From the NCBI GenBank assembly GCA_002633115.1, contig NWBJ01000136.1, positions 113,530-177,529 on the forward strand: 64,000 bases of DNA. The letters are read 5' to 3'. A program made the position numbers and the translations under genes. The stretch comes from Muribaculaceae bacterium Zag1. GTDB lineage: Bacteria > Bacteroidota > Bacteroidia > Bacteroidales > Muribaculaceae. Shown here one piece after another: positions 54,386-63,914 of this stretch; position 1 is the stretch's first letter; each line of letters begins with the position of its first letter. The notes under the pieces are model-generated. The model had not been told where the DNA came from and made no database searches. It was given only the letters and a program-made list of their open reading frames with translations.

Positions 54386-56032
54386 ATGAAGAATCTAATG
54401 AAATTCATGATGTTGCCGGCATTACTGCTTGCAGCATCGGCCTGCTCCAGCAACGATGATCCCGTTGTTGACAACGGCACAACATCAGAGGGCGATGTCT
54501 ACATGACCTTCACCCTCGTCAACACCAGCGACGGTGCCTCGCGCAGCGGTACAGACTCAACAGACAACGATGACTACGGCAGCTCAACCGATGGCGTAGA
54601 AATTGGTACTGATGCTGAGAACACAATCACCAGTGTCCAAATCTTCTTGGTACAAGACAATGTAGCTTTCGCTACCTCTACTGGAATCAATTTCAGCTCT
54701 TCTACTGACAAGCAGTCTTATTCAGCTACTTTCAAAAATTCTGATTTGCAAGGTAAAGCTGGTCAAACTGTTGATGTCATGGTCTACTGCAACTTCGCAG
54801 TTTCAACAACTACCGAAACCAATAATGGTGTAACAACCGTAACAGGCTATGATGTTAACCAAGTGAATGAAGGCCAATCATGGGGTTCAACTAATATCTC
54901 AGAGGCAACAGCTGGAAAGTTCCAAATGTCAAATGCCACTACCGCATATTCCAGCACTCTCCCATCTGACCTTACTAAATATATGACCAGCTCAAATCCT
55001 TGGGATCTTGGTACAATCAAGGTAGAACGCGCTGCAGCCCGTATTGATATCAAGCAATATAATGATAAGAACGAATATGCTCTCTCTGATGTAGATAATG
55101 GTACTGTTACTATTACTCTTCAAAAGTTCGCTCTTATCAATATGAACCCTAAATGGTATGCTTTCCGTCGCGTTAGTTCAGAGGTTCCAGCCACAACTTC
55201 TTCTACTACTATATGTGGTGTAGAGACTACTAATAATTGGGTTGTGGATTGGGATTGGACTGCTAAAGCTGCATGGGCCGCTGATCCTACTCAAACGCTT
55301 CCAACTTTTGTTTATCCATTGGCAACCCCGAGTACATGGGTTTGGACCGCTTTCTCTGAATTAACAAGAGACGATAATAATAGCACTTGGAATGAGGAAA
55401 ATTCAAAAGGTGACTATAAAGTTTGGCGCTATCTCAATGAGAATACTATTCCTGGTATAGATGCCCAAAAGCAAGCAATCTCAACTGGTGTTGTGTTTAA
55501 GGGCCAACTCACAGCTACAAATGAGGATATCTCCACTGCTATGGCTGCTGGCAAGACTCTATATGTGTTCCAAAACAAACTCTATGGCGCATGGGAAAAT
55601 GTAGTAGCTTGTGCTGAAAATAACGCTGCTCTACAGGTCGCTGTTGACAATTCTTGTACCAAGGAAGTAGATGACGTTACTCAAGAAGTTACCTATACTG
55701 TAAATAATGAGAAAGCTGCTGAGTATGGTTTTACTGGCTATTCTCCTGATACTGACGGTAATTACTATGTTTACTACTACTACTGGAATCGTCACAATGA
55801 CAATGGTAAAGCTGCTGAGATGGGTACCATGGAGTTCGCAGTCGTACGTAACAATGTGTACAAATTGTGTGTAACTGCCATCAATAAATATGGTCATCCC
55901 ACACCTGGCACCGACGACCCGGATCCAGACCCAGAAGATCCCGATGATCCCGATGAGGATTCTGAGGTTTACTTCCAAGTTTCTCTTAAGGTTATGCCTT
56001 GGGTAGTTCGTATCAACAATATCGATTTCTAA
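54386..56032 (+). CDS. Major fimbrial subunit, Mfa1/fimbrillin-like lipoprotein
   Basis: A 548-residue protein. Lipoprotein signal with lipobox LAASAC (Cys near 20), an N-terminal beta domain, and a C-terminal strand EVYFQVSLKVMPWVVRINNIDF. That last strand is the donor that polymerises Mfa1/FimA-type pili after an arginine protease cuts the N-terminal part. A C-terminal Asp/Pro linker (PDPDPEDPDDPDEDS) precedes it. From about 54620 to 55900 codon use is much AT-richer (Thr ACT, Ala GCT, Asn AAT) than in the ends, a mosaic pattern typical of a variable surface antigen. Confidence 0.88.
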   Translation: MKNLMKFMMLPALLLAASACSSNDDPVVDNGTTSEGDVYMTFTLVNTSDGASRSGTDSTDNDDYGSSTDGVEIGTDAENTITSVQIFLVQDNVAFATSTGINFSSSTDKQSYSATFKNSDLQGKAGQTVDVMVYCNFAVSTTTETNNGVTTVTGYDVNQVNEGQSWGSTNISEATAGKFQMSNATTAYSSTLPSDLTKYMTSSNPWDLGTIKVERAAARIDIKQYNDKNEYALSDVDNGTVTITLQKFALINMNPKWYAFRRVSSEVPATTSSTTICGVETTNNWVVDWDWTAKAAWAADPTQTLPTFVYPLATPSTWVWTAFSELTRDDNNSTWNEENSKGDYKVWRYLNENTIPGIDAQKQAISTGVVFKGQLTATNEDISTAMAAGKTLYVFQNKLYGAWENVVACAENNAALQVAVDNSCTKEVDDVTQEVTYTVNNEKAAEYGFTGYSPDTDGNYYVYYYYWNRHNDNGKAAEMGTMEFAVVRNNVYKLCVTAINKYGHPTPGTDDPDPDPEDPDDPDEDSEVYFQVSLKVMPWVVRINNIDF

Positions 56033-56059
56033 AATAAGATTATCACGGAGGATTGAATT

Positions 56060-57106
56060 ATGCATCCTATAAGGTTTGCCATTTCTCTTGCGGCAGTGGG
56101 GCTGTTGTTGTCGGGCTGCGACAACGCAATCTACGACTACGACCCTGACTGCCTTGAGGGACTGGAACTAAAATTCGTTTACGACTACAACATGGAGTGG
56201 GCCGACGCCTTTCCGGCTAAGGTGCATTGCCTGACTGTGCTCGTCTACGATCAGGAGGGCACGCTTGTCGAAAGGCGCACCGAAGCATCTGAGGTCCTCC
56301 AAGATCCCAACTATCGCATGACGATAGACCTCCCCGAGGGCAGCTACCATATCGCTGCCTACGGGGGCATGGAATGTGACGACGCTACTTTTGCGTTTGA
56401 CCAAGACCTCTCCTCGACCCTCAACAGCGAACGCACGGTGAGCCTCACAGCCCCCAAGCGTTCGCCCGAAGGGTTACTCTACGCCGACTATCTGCTCCAT
56501 GACCATTTCCATGGGATGATAGACGTGGATGTGGCCGAGGCCGACCTGCAGTACACCACCGCTACGGTCGAGATGATGAAGAATACCAACAATTTCCGCA
56601 TCATCCTGCAGCAGGTCGACGGTTCACCCCTCAACTCAGCCGATTTTAACATCACCATTACCGACGATAATATCCGTTTCGCCCACGACAACTCACTATT
56701 GGCCAACGATGAGGCCATTACCTACCAGCCGTGGTCGAAGGGACAAACCGCAGTCGGTACCAACGATGCCGGCGAAGACTGGATGGTGGCCCACTACGAC
56801 CTGTCGACTTCGCGCCTGATACAGCGCACAAGCCGCGCCGGGGCCGATCCGGGCACATCGAGCGTAGACTCTCCTCAACTCAAAATCACTAAAGCAGAAA
56901 CTGGCGAGACCATCGCCGACCTGCCCATCATCAACTATCTGCTGCTGATGAAGGGCGACCATTACACCGGCCTGGGCAACCAGGAATTCCTGGACCGCCA
57001 GAGCCAGTGGAATGTAACACTTTTCTTAGACAAAAACCTATCTTGGATCAACGCCTATATCGTTGTCAACGATTGGGTAGTTCGCATCAATGACATTGAT
57101 CAATGA
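56060..57106 (+). CDS. FimB/Mfa2-family fimbrial anchor lipoprotein
   Basis: A 348-residue protein with lipobox LLLSGC (Cys near 20). Mfa2 motifs are EGLELKFVYDYNMEWADAFPAKVHCLTVLVYDQEGTLVERR and the strand TIDLPEGSYHIAAYGG. It ends WVVRINDI, as FimB/Mfa2 proteins do. It terminates pilus growth and anchors it in the outer membrane. 28 bp after the shaft gene; its stop overlaps the next ATG (ATGA). Confidence 0.9.
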   Translation: MHPIRFAISLAAVGLLLSGCDNAIYDYDPDCLEGLELKFVYDYNMEWADAFPAKVHCLTVLVYDQEGTLVERRTEASEVLQDPNYRMTIDLPEGSYHIAAYGGMECDDATFAFDQDLSSTLNSERTVSLTAPKRSPEGLLYADYLLHDHFHGMIDVDVAEADLQYTTATVEMMKNTNNFRIILQQVDGSPLNSADFNITITDDNIRFAHDNSLLANDEAITYQPWSKGQTAVGTNDAGEDWMVAHYDLSTSRLIQRTSRAGADPGTSSVDSPQLKITKAETGETIADLPIINYLLLMKGDHYTGLGNQEFLDRQSQWNVTLFLDKNLSWINAYIVVNDWVVRINDIDQ

Positions 57107-58827
57107 AACTAACCGCCAGACATATATTGTGGAATGTGATGTTCGGATTGGCAGGCATCATGTCGGCTTGCAGCTCGCACGACGAGCCGCAAGGCGGCAG
57201 TGCCGCTGATTCGGGCCTCGTCCACATCTCTCTCAGTTTGGCTGTCCCGGCATCAGCGACTTCGCGCGCTTACGACGACCCTCTTGATTACGACACAGAG
57301 CTGCAACGCACTATCGACCCAGATGATGTTTACGTAATATTCTATGACACAGCTGGCAAGATCGTGGAAATCCCCGAGCTGTCAAAAATCGACAACAACG
57401 CCTCATCACTTGTCACAGTAGGCGGCGATGTGAAGATACGCACCGATGCTATCAAATTTCGCGTGCTGGCCAATGTGGAACAGGGCGGAAACTTCGGCTC
57501 AACGACCAGTGCCGTCATGACTGCGCTTAAATCGTATGTCGGCAAGACCGACACGGAGCTGTGCAATGCATTGACCATTACCGGATTTAGTAATGGCAAA
57601 TGGACGGTTGAGAAGGGACATTATCTGCCTATGCAGAGCGCTATGTCGTCGGCCATCTACCTGACTACCGATCTGAGGATGAGCGTGGATATGTATCGCA
57701 GCGTGGCCAAGATTGGCGTGGTTTATGATCCTACCCTATATGATGCCGAGGGCAATCCGATCACTGACAATAACGGCAACGCTCAGGTGCTTGAGGGTTA
57801 CAACCTGGTAGGAGTGAGGGTGATTAACCAAAACTCTACCGGAGCCTTTATCTCGACTTATCAGCCATCGGCTGATGTCTATACTCAATACACACAGCCC
57901 TTTATCCTCTACGGCACTCAGTCAATTGGCAGTGCCGTAGAGTATGAAGTCACTAATAACGCAACACTCGAGCAAATCTTTGTGCCCGAGCATAAAAATG
58001 ACGGCTCAGCCTCTGACATCAGGCTGCAAGTCGGATTCACCGAGGTAGGCAAGGCCGAAACGCAGTGGTACGATGTGTATTTCACCGTGGATCCGCTCGA
58101 CAATACTACCGAGGTTTACGATGTGGTGCGCAACCACTCGTACATCTTCAAGATTAGGCGCCAGGCATCGGCTCTGGTGGTTGACCTGCAGCCGTACACT
58201 GTGGTCGAACTCGACCCGGACTTCGGCTTAGAGCGCGATGAAGATGGCAACTTAGTGACACGCGTGCACATCGACAACCGCTATATCTATAGCACAGAAA
58301 ACGAAGCTGGTACCAACCAGATTATACGCATCGAATATCTCGATGAGAATAACAAGGTGTATGAGATTTGGAAATTCTCGTATGTATTTGCCGACCTTAT
58401 TGATGAGAATTATGACCACATCGAGATATTCAAGTATCAATACGACTCGGCTGGCGATGAAGTGCTGTTCGAACTTGTCAAGTACGCCTATTGGGGCTGG
58501 GACTTTGAAAACCACAAGATGAAGAAAGGGTCGCTGACCTCGATATGGGAGTACGACAACGCTGGCGCTCGCACTACCAGAGGATTCCGATTCCTGTACG
58601 CCGACGATGCCTATACCACACTATCACAAATGGTAGTGACTTCATATAATTACTATGAATCAGAGGCCATCAAGTCGCTTACGCAGTCGATATACACAAC
58701 TGGCATACAGACTGTCATGGATGCTGCCGATCGCACGGCGCGAGATGAGGCATTGGCTCTGTTGAGTTACGATTCGACCTATACTCAGAAATATGATGAG
58801 GAGACCGGTGAAATCCTCCCAGATTAA
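57103..58827 (+). CDS. Fimbrial accessory (Mfa3/FimC-like) lipoprotein with C-terminal extension
   Basis: A 574-residue protein with lipobox IMSAC (Cys near 23). Residues to about 375 resemble an accessory Mfa/Fim subunit, ending in a strand-like VVDLQPYTVVELDPDFG. After that, about 195 residues are not explained by the family. They are Tyr/Asp/Glu-rich and made of short strands (IRIEYLDENNKVYEIWKFSYVF..., IFKYQYDSAGDEVLFELVKYAYWGW..., SIWEYDNAGARTTRGFRFLYADD). The repeat-like 'YD..G....' pattern recalls YD/RHS-type repeats. Translationally coupled to the anchor gene. Confidence 0.75.
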   Translation: MKLTARHILWNVMFGLAGIMSACSSHDEPQGGSAADSGLVHISLSLAVPASATSRAYDDPLDYDTELQRTIDPDDVYVIFYDTAGKIVEIPELSKIDNNASSLVTVGGDVKIRTDAIKFRVLANVEQGGNFGSTTSAVMTALKSYVGKTDTELCNALTITGFSNGKWTVEKGHYLPMQSAMSSAIYLTTDLRMSVDMYRSVAKIGVVYDPTLYDAEGNPITDNNGNAQVLEGYNLVGVRVINQNSTGAFISTYQPSADVYTQYTQPFILYGTQSIGSAVEYEVTNNATLEQIFVPEHKNDGSASDIRLQVGFTEVGKAETQWYDVYFTVDPLDNTTEVYDVVRNHSYIFKIRRQASALVVDLQPYTVVELDPDFGLERDEDGNLVTRVHIDNRYIYSTENEAGTNQIIRIEYLDENNKVYEIWKFSYVFADLIDENYDHIEIFKYQYDSAGDEVLFELVKYAYWGWDFENHKMKKGSLTSIWEYDNAGARTTRGFRFLYADDAYTTLSQMVVTSYNYYESEAIKSLTQSIYTTGIQTVMDAADRTARDEALALLSYDSTYTQKYDEETGEILPD

Positions 58828-58861
58828 TAAACACGCCAGTCAATAAACGATAAAAGCAAAA

Positions 58862-61800
58862 ATGAAACACATTATACATGGCATATTCTCCCGGTTGGCT
58901 GTGGTGAGCATGGTGATGCTGGCCACCCTGACTGCGTGCCGTGACGACTTTGACTTTGGCGGCACTGACGAGATAGGCGAGGGCACCGCCAATGTCAGCC
59001 TCAGCGTCTCATTTACGCCCATGACCTCGGTAGAACTCTCATCGCGCACCTCTGGCACAGCACTGGATGACTTTGCTGATGTGTGGGTGCTGATGTACAG
59101 CACTGAGGGCGAGCTGCAAGATAAATATTACTTTGCTAAGTCTGACTTTGTGTCGTACGAGTATGTCACGGACGATCCTGATGCTGTTTATGACACTATG
59201 GCTGAGGCTGTGTTGCCAAGCATATCGATACCCTATGGCAAATATCATATTTATGCCGTGGCTAATATGGGCAGCGGTTTTGATGTAGATGGCAAGAATG
59301 AGGATGAGTTCCGCAAGATTCAGCTTACATGGAATGCAACCAATGTCGCAGCCAACAATCAGATGGCTGGGTACTTTGATGTGGTTACTGGCAAGGATGC
59401 AAAGTCGGCCAAGACTTATGCTGAGAAAAATTATGCCTCTAATCATGAGTGCGTCATCAATAAATCGGTGATGTATCTACACTCATGGATGCGCCGCAAT
59501 GCCACCAAGGTGACAATCGCTTATGATGCCTCGCAATTGCGCGAGAATATCTGGATATACATAAAGAGCGCGACGCTGCGCTGCGGGGCCGACAATGTCA
59601 CCCTTATTGACAATTTCACGGCTAATGAGGGCGCAGATACTGTGGCAGTGGCCGATAAGATAACCTATTCTACCCAGACCGACTATTTGCAGTGGCCAAT
59701 GGTGGCTAAGGGCTCGCCTACTTATGGCAGCCATACCACCGATGGCAAGGCTCTGTATTGCTTTGAGAATATGCAAGGCAACTCTGAGGATCAGAAGCCG
59801 CAAGAACCTGTGACCGAAGGCTCCAGCACTCTCACTCAAGAGATAAAAGATGATATGCCTTATGGCACCTATATCGAAGTGGAGGCTTACTATGTGTCAA
59901 ATGCCACTGGCAATGAGGGTAAGGGCCCGATTAAGTATCGCTTTATGCTCGGCAAGGATGTCACCTACAATTGCGATGTAGAGCGCAATTACCATCTGAT
60001 GCTGACCCTTAACTTCGTTGGCAACGCCAACGAAGTTGACTGGCATATCGATTACAAAGAAGAAAAATCTCCGGGCATATACCTGCCTGAGACATACTAT
60101 ATCTCCTATCTCTATAACCAATCGATGGAATACCCCGTCAGAATCGAGTTGGGAGAAAAGGAAGAATTTACAAAAGATTACATCGAGGCAACTATTACCC
60201 TCAATTACTGGGGACCAGTAGATGCAAGCGATGATCCGAATGCTTATAAGCCAACATTGCCAACAGAAACTGAAGAATTTGAGCTCTATACTGAAGAAGG
60301 GTGGCGTCAAGGCCTATGGAATGGATTCTTGTCCCTCTATAAGGATTCACGCACCAGCTTCAATACAGGCTATTCATTTTATACTAATTGGAATGAATTG
60401 GATTGGTATGGGTATAACGATGGCTCATCATCAGATTATGGGGATGGCTCGGGTAATTCTACTAATCTACCTATAGAGGCTTACTCTGATAGGACGGTGC
60501 CCCATACTATGTATGTATATACAGAATCATCCCATGGCTCAGAATTGACTGCTAATCACAAAGACCAGGGTTATAGACGCTATGCGGTACCCAAGGAAAA
60601 TGGGACATTCTACTATAAGGCTGATTTGGTAGAATCAAATGCTAATGATGATTATGTATATCGAGTGGTGCGTTCAGGCCGGGAGGTAACTTTCTATCTG
60701 CCTATGTACACTCGTCCCTTGATTATGACAACCACCTCAGGATATAGTGGCAATAATACCTATACCTCTTTTAGGCGTAAGGCAAGAGTGAAGATATCAG
60801 CGGAGATTAACCATTCAGTCCAAGAGGATTCTTCCACCATCTATCAAGTGCGCCGACAAATTAACCCTAAAGGTGTATATCGCAAGAATACAAATGTCCG
60901 TCCCTTTACAGTTACCCTGATGCGTCGCGAGGGTGAAAGTAAAACAGACGAATTCGTGACTTTCACCTCTGTCGGACCTTGGAAAGCAGAGATTACACAA
61001 GGAAGCGGATGGGCAATTGTTGGCCGTTCGTCAGGCAGTAGCGGCTCACAAATATCCCTTACTGTAGCTCCAATTTCAAAAATAGGGGAGAAAGAGACGC
61101 GCTGTGCCATTCTTGATATACGGTATCATAATTATACATGTCACCATATCGTGATTTTGCGACAAGGCTATGCCCCGATGCAAATGACCAGCTCGGGCGC
61201 ATATTGGCATTCCTATAATCTTTGGTACAGTGGAAAGGAGGTGGAATCCCCCTTGGATGAAGGTTCGATGTTCCTCCACGCTTCTTATGACTATCCTATA
61301 GATGCCATTAATAATACTCTCCATGACTTCAACCAAGTTGCGCCATACAATAGCAAGGGGACGGAGACAACTTATGATGGATATTATATTGTAGCACCCC
61401 TTACTCCTGGAAGTACCCCAACAATGGCAAGCTGGACTAGTAGTACCTATAAGGAATCTGGAGAAATTACAGGTTCCTTTAATAGCCAAACTATAAATAA
61501 CGTAACTTGTCGGGTTGCTAAACTGGAAGATTTCGTGACTCTTCGTGACCGCGATGTTATGGAGATTGGGTATGGCGTATGCTATGGCGACGGAGCCTCT
61601 ACTACCCAGCATGAGCTCAACCGTGTGTTCCGCAACGCTTGGTACAAGCGCCAGAAAGCCAGCTTAGCGGCAAATTATAATTACTATGGTCGTGGTGCCT
61701 GGGATGCGAGCACTAAGGAAGGCGAATGGGGTAGTGACCTCAATGATATCAATGGTATCCGTGGATGCTTTGTTTATCGCAAAGATACTGGCGCTAACAT

Positions 61801-62146
61801 ATTCTTCCCAATTGGGCAGTCCGGTTACGGGCACAGAATGCATAGTGCTAACCCATCAGGAAAAACTGGCTATGGGTGGTTGCGTTATGCCGGCGGTGCT
61901 AATCTTATCACAAATGCAAATGTAATCTATCGACCACCTTTCTATTCGATTTATACTAATATGGGAGCCATATATTGGTTGCAACAAAAAGATTTTTATG
62001 AAGAAGATGTTAGCAAGGGAAATGGTCAAACAGCCTGGGATATAAATTACAGTACGTTTGATTTCAATGGTTATAACACTGATGCAACCAATGGCAAGTA
62101 TAAGTCAGCCGCCTATATTCGGTTGGTGCAAGATACGGCCCCATAA
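58862..62146 (+). CDS. Large fimbrial tip protein (Mfa5/DUF4906-like) lipoprotein
   Basis: A 1094-residue protein with lipobox TLTAC. N-terminal pilin-like region (NVSLSVSFTPMTSVELSSRTSG... FADVWVLMYSTEGEL) of the Mfa5/DUF4906 type. A long middle follows, then a BACON-like segment (FTSVGPWKAEITQGSGWAIVG...ISLTVAPISKIGEKETRCAILDIRY). The C-terminal domain has DRDVMEIGYGVCYGDGAS and IRGCFVYRKDTGANIFFPIGQSGYGHRM, similar to C-terminal ends of Bacteroidetes surface proteins. From about 60060 to the end the gene is AT-richer than before, suggesting a separate origin for the exposed half. Last gene of the pilus operon; terminator at 62330-62386. Confidence 0.8.
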   Translation: MKHIIHGIFSRLAVVSMVMLATLTACRDDFDFGGTDEIGEGTANVSLSVSFTPMTSVELSSRTSGTALDDFADVWVLMYSTEGELQDKYYFAKSDFVSYEYVTDDPDAVYDTMAEAVLPSISIPYGKYHIYAVANMGSGFDVDGKNEDEFRKIQLTWNATNVAANNQMAGYFDVVTGKDAKSAKTYAEKNYASNHECVINKSVMYLHSWMRRNATKVTIAYDASQLRENIWIYIKSATLRCGADNVTLIDNFTANEGADTVAVADKITYSTQTDYLQWPMVAKGSPTYGSHTTDGKALYCFENMQGNSEDQKPQEPVTEGSSTLTQEIKDDMPYGTYIEVEAYYVSNATGNEGKGPIKYRFMLGKDVTYNCDVERNYHLMLTLNFVGNANEVDWHIDYKEEKSPGIYLPETYYISYLYNQSMEYPVRIELGEKEEFTKDYIEATITLNYWGPVDASDDPNAYKPTLPTETEEFELYTEEGWRQGLWNGFLSLYKDSRTSFNTGYSFYTNWNELDWYGYNDGSSSDYGDGSGNSTNLPIEAYSDRTVPHTMYVYTESSHGSELTANHKDQGYRRYAVPKENGTFYYKADLVESNANDDYVYRVVRSGREVTFYLPMYTRPLIMTTTSGYSGNNTYTSFRRKARVKISAEINHSVQEDSSTIYQVRRQINPKGVYRKNTNVRPFTVTLMRREGESKTDEFVTFTSVGPWKAEITQGSGWAIVGRSSGSSGSQISLTVAPISKIGEKETRCAILDIRYHNYTCHHIVILRQGYAPMQMTSSGAYWHSYNLWYSGKEVESPLDEGSMFLHASYDYPIDAINNTLHDFNQVAPYNSKGTETTYDGYYIVAPLTPGSTPTMASWTSSTYKESGEITGSFNSQTINNVTCRVAKLEDFVTLRDRDVMEIGYGVCYGDGASTTQHELNRVFRNAWYKRQKASLAANYNYYGRGAWDASTKEGEWGSDLNDINGIRGCFVYRKDTGANIFFPIGQSGYGHRMHSANPSGKTGYGWLRYAGGANLITNANVIYRPPFYSIYTNMGAIYWLQQKDFYEEDVSKGNGQTAWDINYSTFDFNGYNTDATNGKYKSAAYIRLVQDTAP

Positions 62147-62329
62147 TGAATTGTGCAGTTTCCATCTCAATATAATATACGGTAATAAATCGAGCCAAAT
62201 ATGATCTACAATGCATGACTATATAACAAAGGACTTAATGGATGACATTATTACAAGTAGTAAAAGTAGATAAATTTTAGTATTAACAAAAATCCCCTGA
62301 ATCTGGTCTAATATCATCACGCAAGAAGA

Positions 62330-62386
62330 AATCTTGGTACCTGACCCGTCGTCTGAGACGCGTCAGCTATCAAGATTCCTTTTTTT
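62330..62386 (+). terminator. Intrinsic terminator of the pilus operon
   Basis: AATCTTGGTACCTGACCCGTC (split arm 62330-62350), 6-nt loop, GACGCGTCAGCTATCAAGATT (62357-62377), then CC and seven T. About 180 bp of AT-rich sequence without a gene separates it from the tip gene's stop. Confidence 0.88.
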
Positions 62387-62435
62387 CTGTTCACAAGGTA
62401 ATAAAATCCAGTTTTTTCGCTAAAATAATGAAAAA

Positions 62436-62484
62436 TGTAACGTCAATTGGAATATAATGCGTAAATTTGTAACCTGTAACGTCA
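62436..62484. promoter_or_regulatory. Direct repeats TGTAACGTCA flanking the -7 element of the 62520 gene pair
   Basis: Identical 10-bp copies at 62436-62445 and 62475-62484, with TAAATTTG (62462-62469) between them. One copy per side of a promoter is a common operator layout. Confidence 0.5.
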
Positions 62485-62519
62485 TCGACCTTTTTTAAGC
62501 ATTTTTATTGACCGTCAAC

Positions 62520-62753
62520 ATGGACGATATTGAAGAATATTTCCGCCAAGTGATTGCTCAGCACCACAGTATAGATATAGCTGACTCAGAATTTAAGAAG
62601 CGCGTTGCCGAGGACCCCGAACTGAAGCGCGAATATAGCGAATGGTGCCACATCGTAGGTAGCACAGAACGACAGGGCTTCCGTGATTTTTGTGAAGAAT
62701 ATATGGAGAGTCAAGACTCAGTGTGGGAGACTCTGACCGACTATGATGAGTAA
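62520..62753 (+). CDS. Small acidic protein upstream of the agmatine-deiminase-family gene
   Basis: A 77-residue protein, MDDIEEYFRQVIAQHHSIDIADSEFKKRVAEDPELKREYSEWCHIVGSTERQGFRDFCEEYMESQDSVWETLTDYDE. All-helical, very acidic at the end, no signal or membrane segment. ATG 62520 preferred over a TTG at 62508. The next gene starts 3 bp after the stop, so they form one unit. I do not recognise a function; small acidic proteins of this type occur upstream of aguA-like genes in Bacteroidales. Confidence 0.75.
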   Translation: MDDIEEYFRQVIAQHHSIDIADSEFKKRVAEDPELKREYSEWCHIVGSTERQGFRDFCEEYMESQDSVWETLTDYDE

Positions 62754-62756
62754 CCT

Positions 62757-63785
62757 ATGACTCAATGCTTCCGACTCCCTCCAGAATGGGCGCAGCAGCA
62801 AGCTGTGCTTATCAGTTGGCCCCATGCCCAAACCGACTGGGCCAAGATACTACCCTTTATCTATCCCTGCTACACCGACATGGCACGCGCCATCACCCAG
62901 TCGGCTCGCCTCATCATCGTGGCGCCCAATGCCGCTGAGGTCAAGACCATTCTCGCCGATGCGGTTGATATGGACCTGGTGTCAATCTATGAGATACCAA
63001 CCAATGACACGTGGGCGCGAGATTTCGGCCCTATCTCTGTGACTGATGGCGAGCATTGGCGACTGCTCGACTACAAATTCAACGGTTGGGGTCTCAAATT
63101 TCCCGCATGCTTTGACAATCTCATAACTCGCAACCTCATCGCGCAGGGTGCCTTCATGGATGGCGAATATGCCAACCGCCTCAACTTCGTGCTTGAGGGG
63201 GGCTCAATCGACATTGATGCCGATGGCACGCTGCTCACCACCGAGGAGTGTCTGCTATCCCCCAACCGCAACGGAGGGTCTACCAAAGAGCAAATCGAGC
63301 AGCATCTAATCGAGGATTTGGGCGCATCTAAGGTAATTTGGCTTACACGCGGAGCCATCATCGGCGATGATACCGACAGCCATATCGACACCTTGGCGCG
63401 TTTTCTGCCAGGTGGTATCATTGCCTACGCCGCATGCGACCGACCCGACGACCCAAATTATGCCGAGCTCAAAGCCATGGAGCAAGAGTTGGAGCAAGCC
63501 ACCAACGCAGCAGGCGAGCCCTATCGATTGGTGCCACTGTATCTGCCCCATACTCAGCATGATTTCCATGGCGAACCCACACCGGCAACTTATGCCAATT
63601 TCTTGTTGCTAAACGGCACCGTGCTGTTGCCAACATATCGCGACCCTTATTATGATGCTTTGGCGCAAGAAGCCATAGCTGAGGCGCTTCCCGGTTGGAA
63701 AATAATTCCAATCGAATGTCGTTACCTCACATTCCAGCACGGCTCCCTCCACTGTGCCACTATGCAGCTACCCCTATTCAAATGA
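62757..63785 (+). CDS. Agmatine deiminase / peptidylarginine deiminase-family protein
   Basis: A 342-residue guanidine-group-modifying enzyme. Catalytic residues of the family are in place: TNDTWARDFGPI (Asp), GDDTDSHIDTLARF (His) and the nucleophile C333 in HGSLHCATMQ. Agmatine deiminases convert agmatine to N-carbamoylputrescine for polyamine synthesis; related proteins act on peptidyl-arginine. No signal peptide is seen, which favours a cytoplasmic agmatine-type enzyme. Confidence 0.9.
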   Translation: MTQCFRLPPEWAQQQAVLISWPHAQTDWAKILPFIYPCYTDMARAITQSARLIIVAPNAAEVKTILADAVDMDLVSIYEIPTNDTWARDFGPISVTDGEHWRLLDYKFNGWGLKFPACFDNLITRNLIAQGAFMDGEYANRLNFVLEGGSIDIDADGTLLTTEECLLSPNRNGGSTKEQIEQHLIEDLGASKVIWLTRGAIIGDDTDSHIDTLARFLPGGIIAYAACDRPDDPNYAELKAMEQELEQATNAAGEPYRLVPLYLPHTQHDFHGEPTPATYANFLLLNGTVLLPTYRDPYYDALAQEAIAEALPGWKIIPIECRYLTFQHGSLHCATMQLPLFK

Positions 63786-63914
63786 AAAATGAAAAGTGAA
63801 AAATGAAAAATGTCATCCGGATGGCATTTTTCATTTTTCATTTTTCATTTTTCATTTTTCATTTTTCATTTTTCACTTTTCATTTTTCATTTTTCATTTT
63901 TCACTTTTCATTTT
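63786..63914. repeat. Long TGAAAAA heptamer palindrome with CATCCGGATG core
   Basis: GAAAAATG units, CATCCGGATG (63814-63823), then about a dozen CATTTTT/CACTTTT units. Starts directly after the preceding stop. Third copy of this element type in the window (also 37930-38100 and 51461-51541). Confidence 0.9.
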
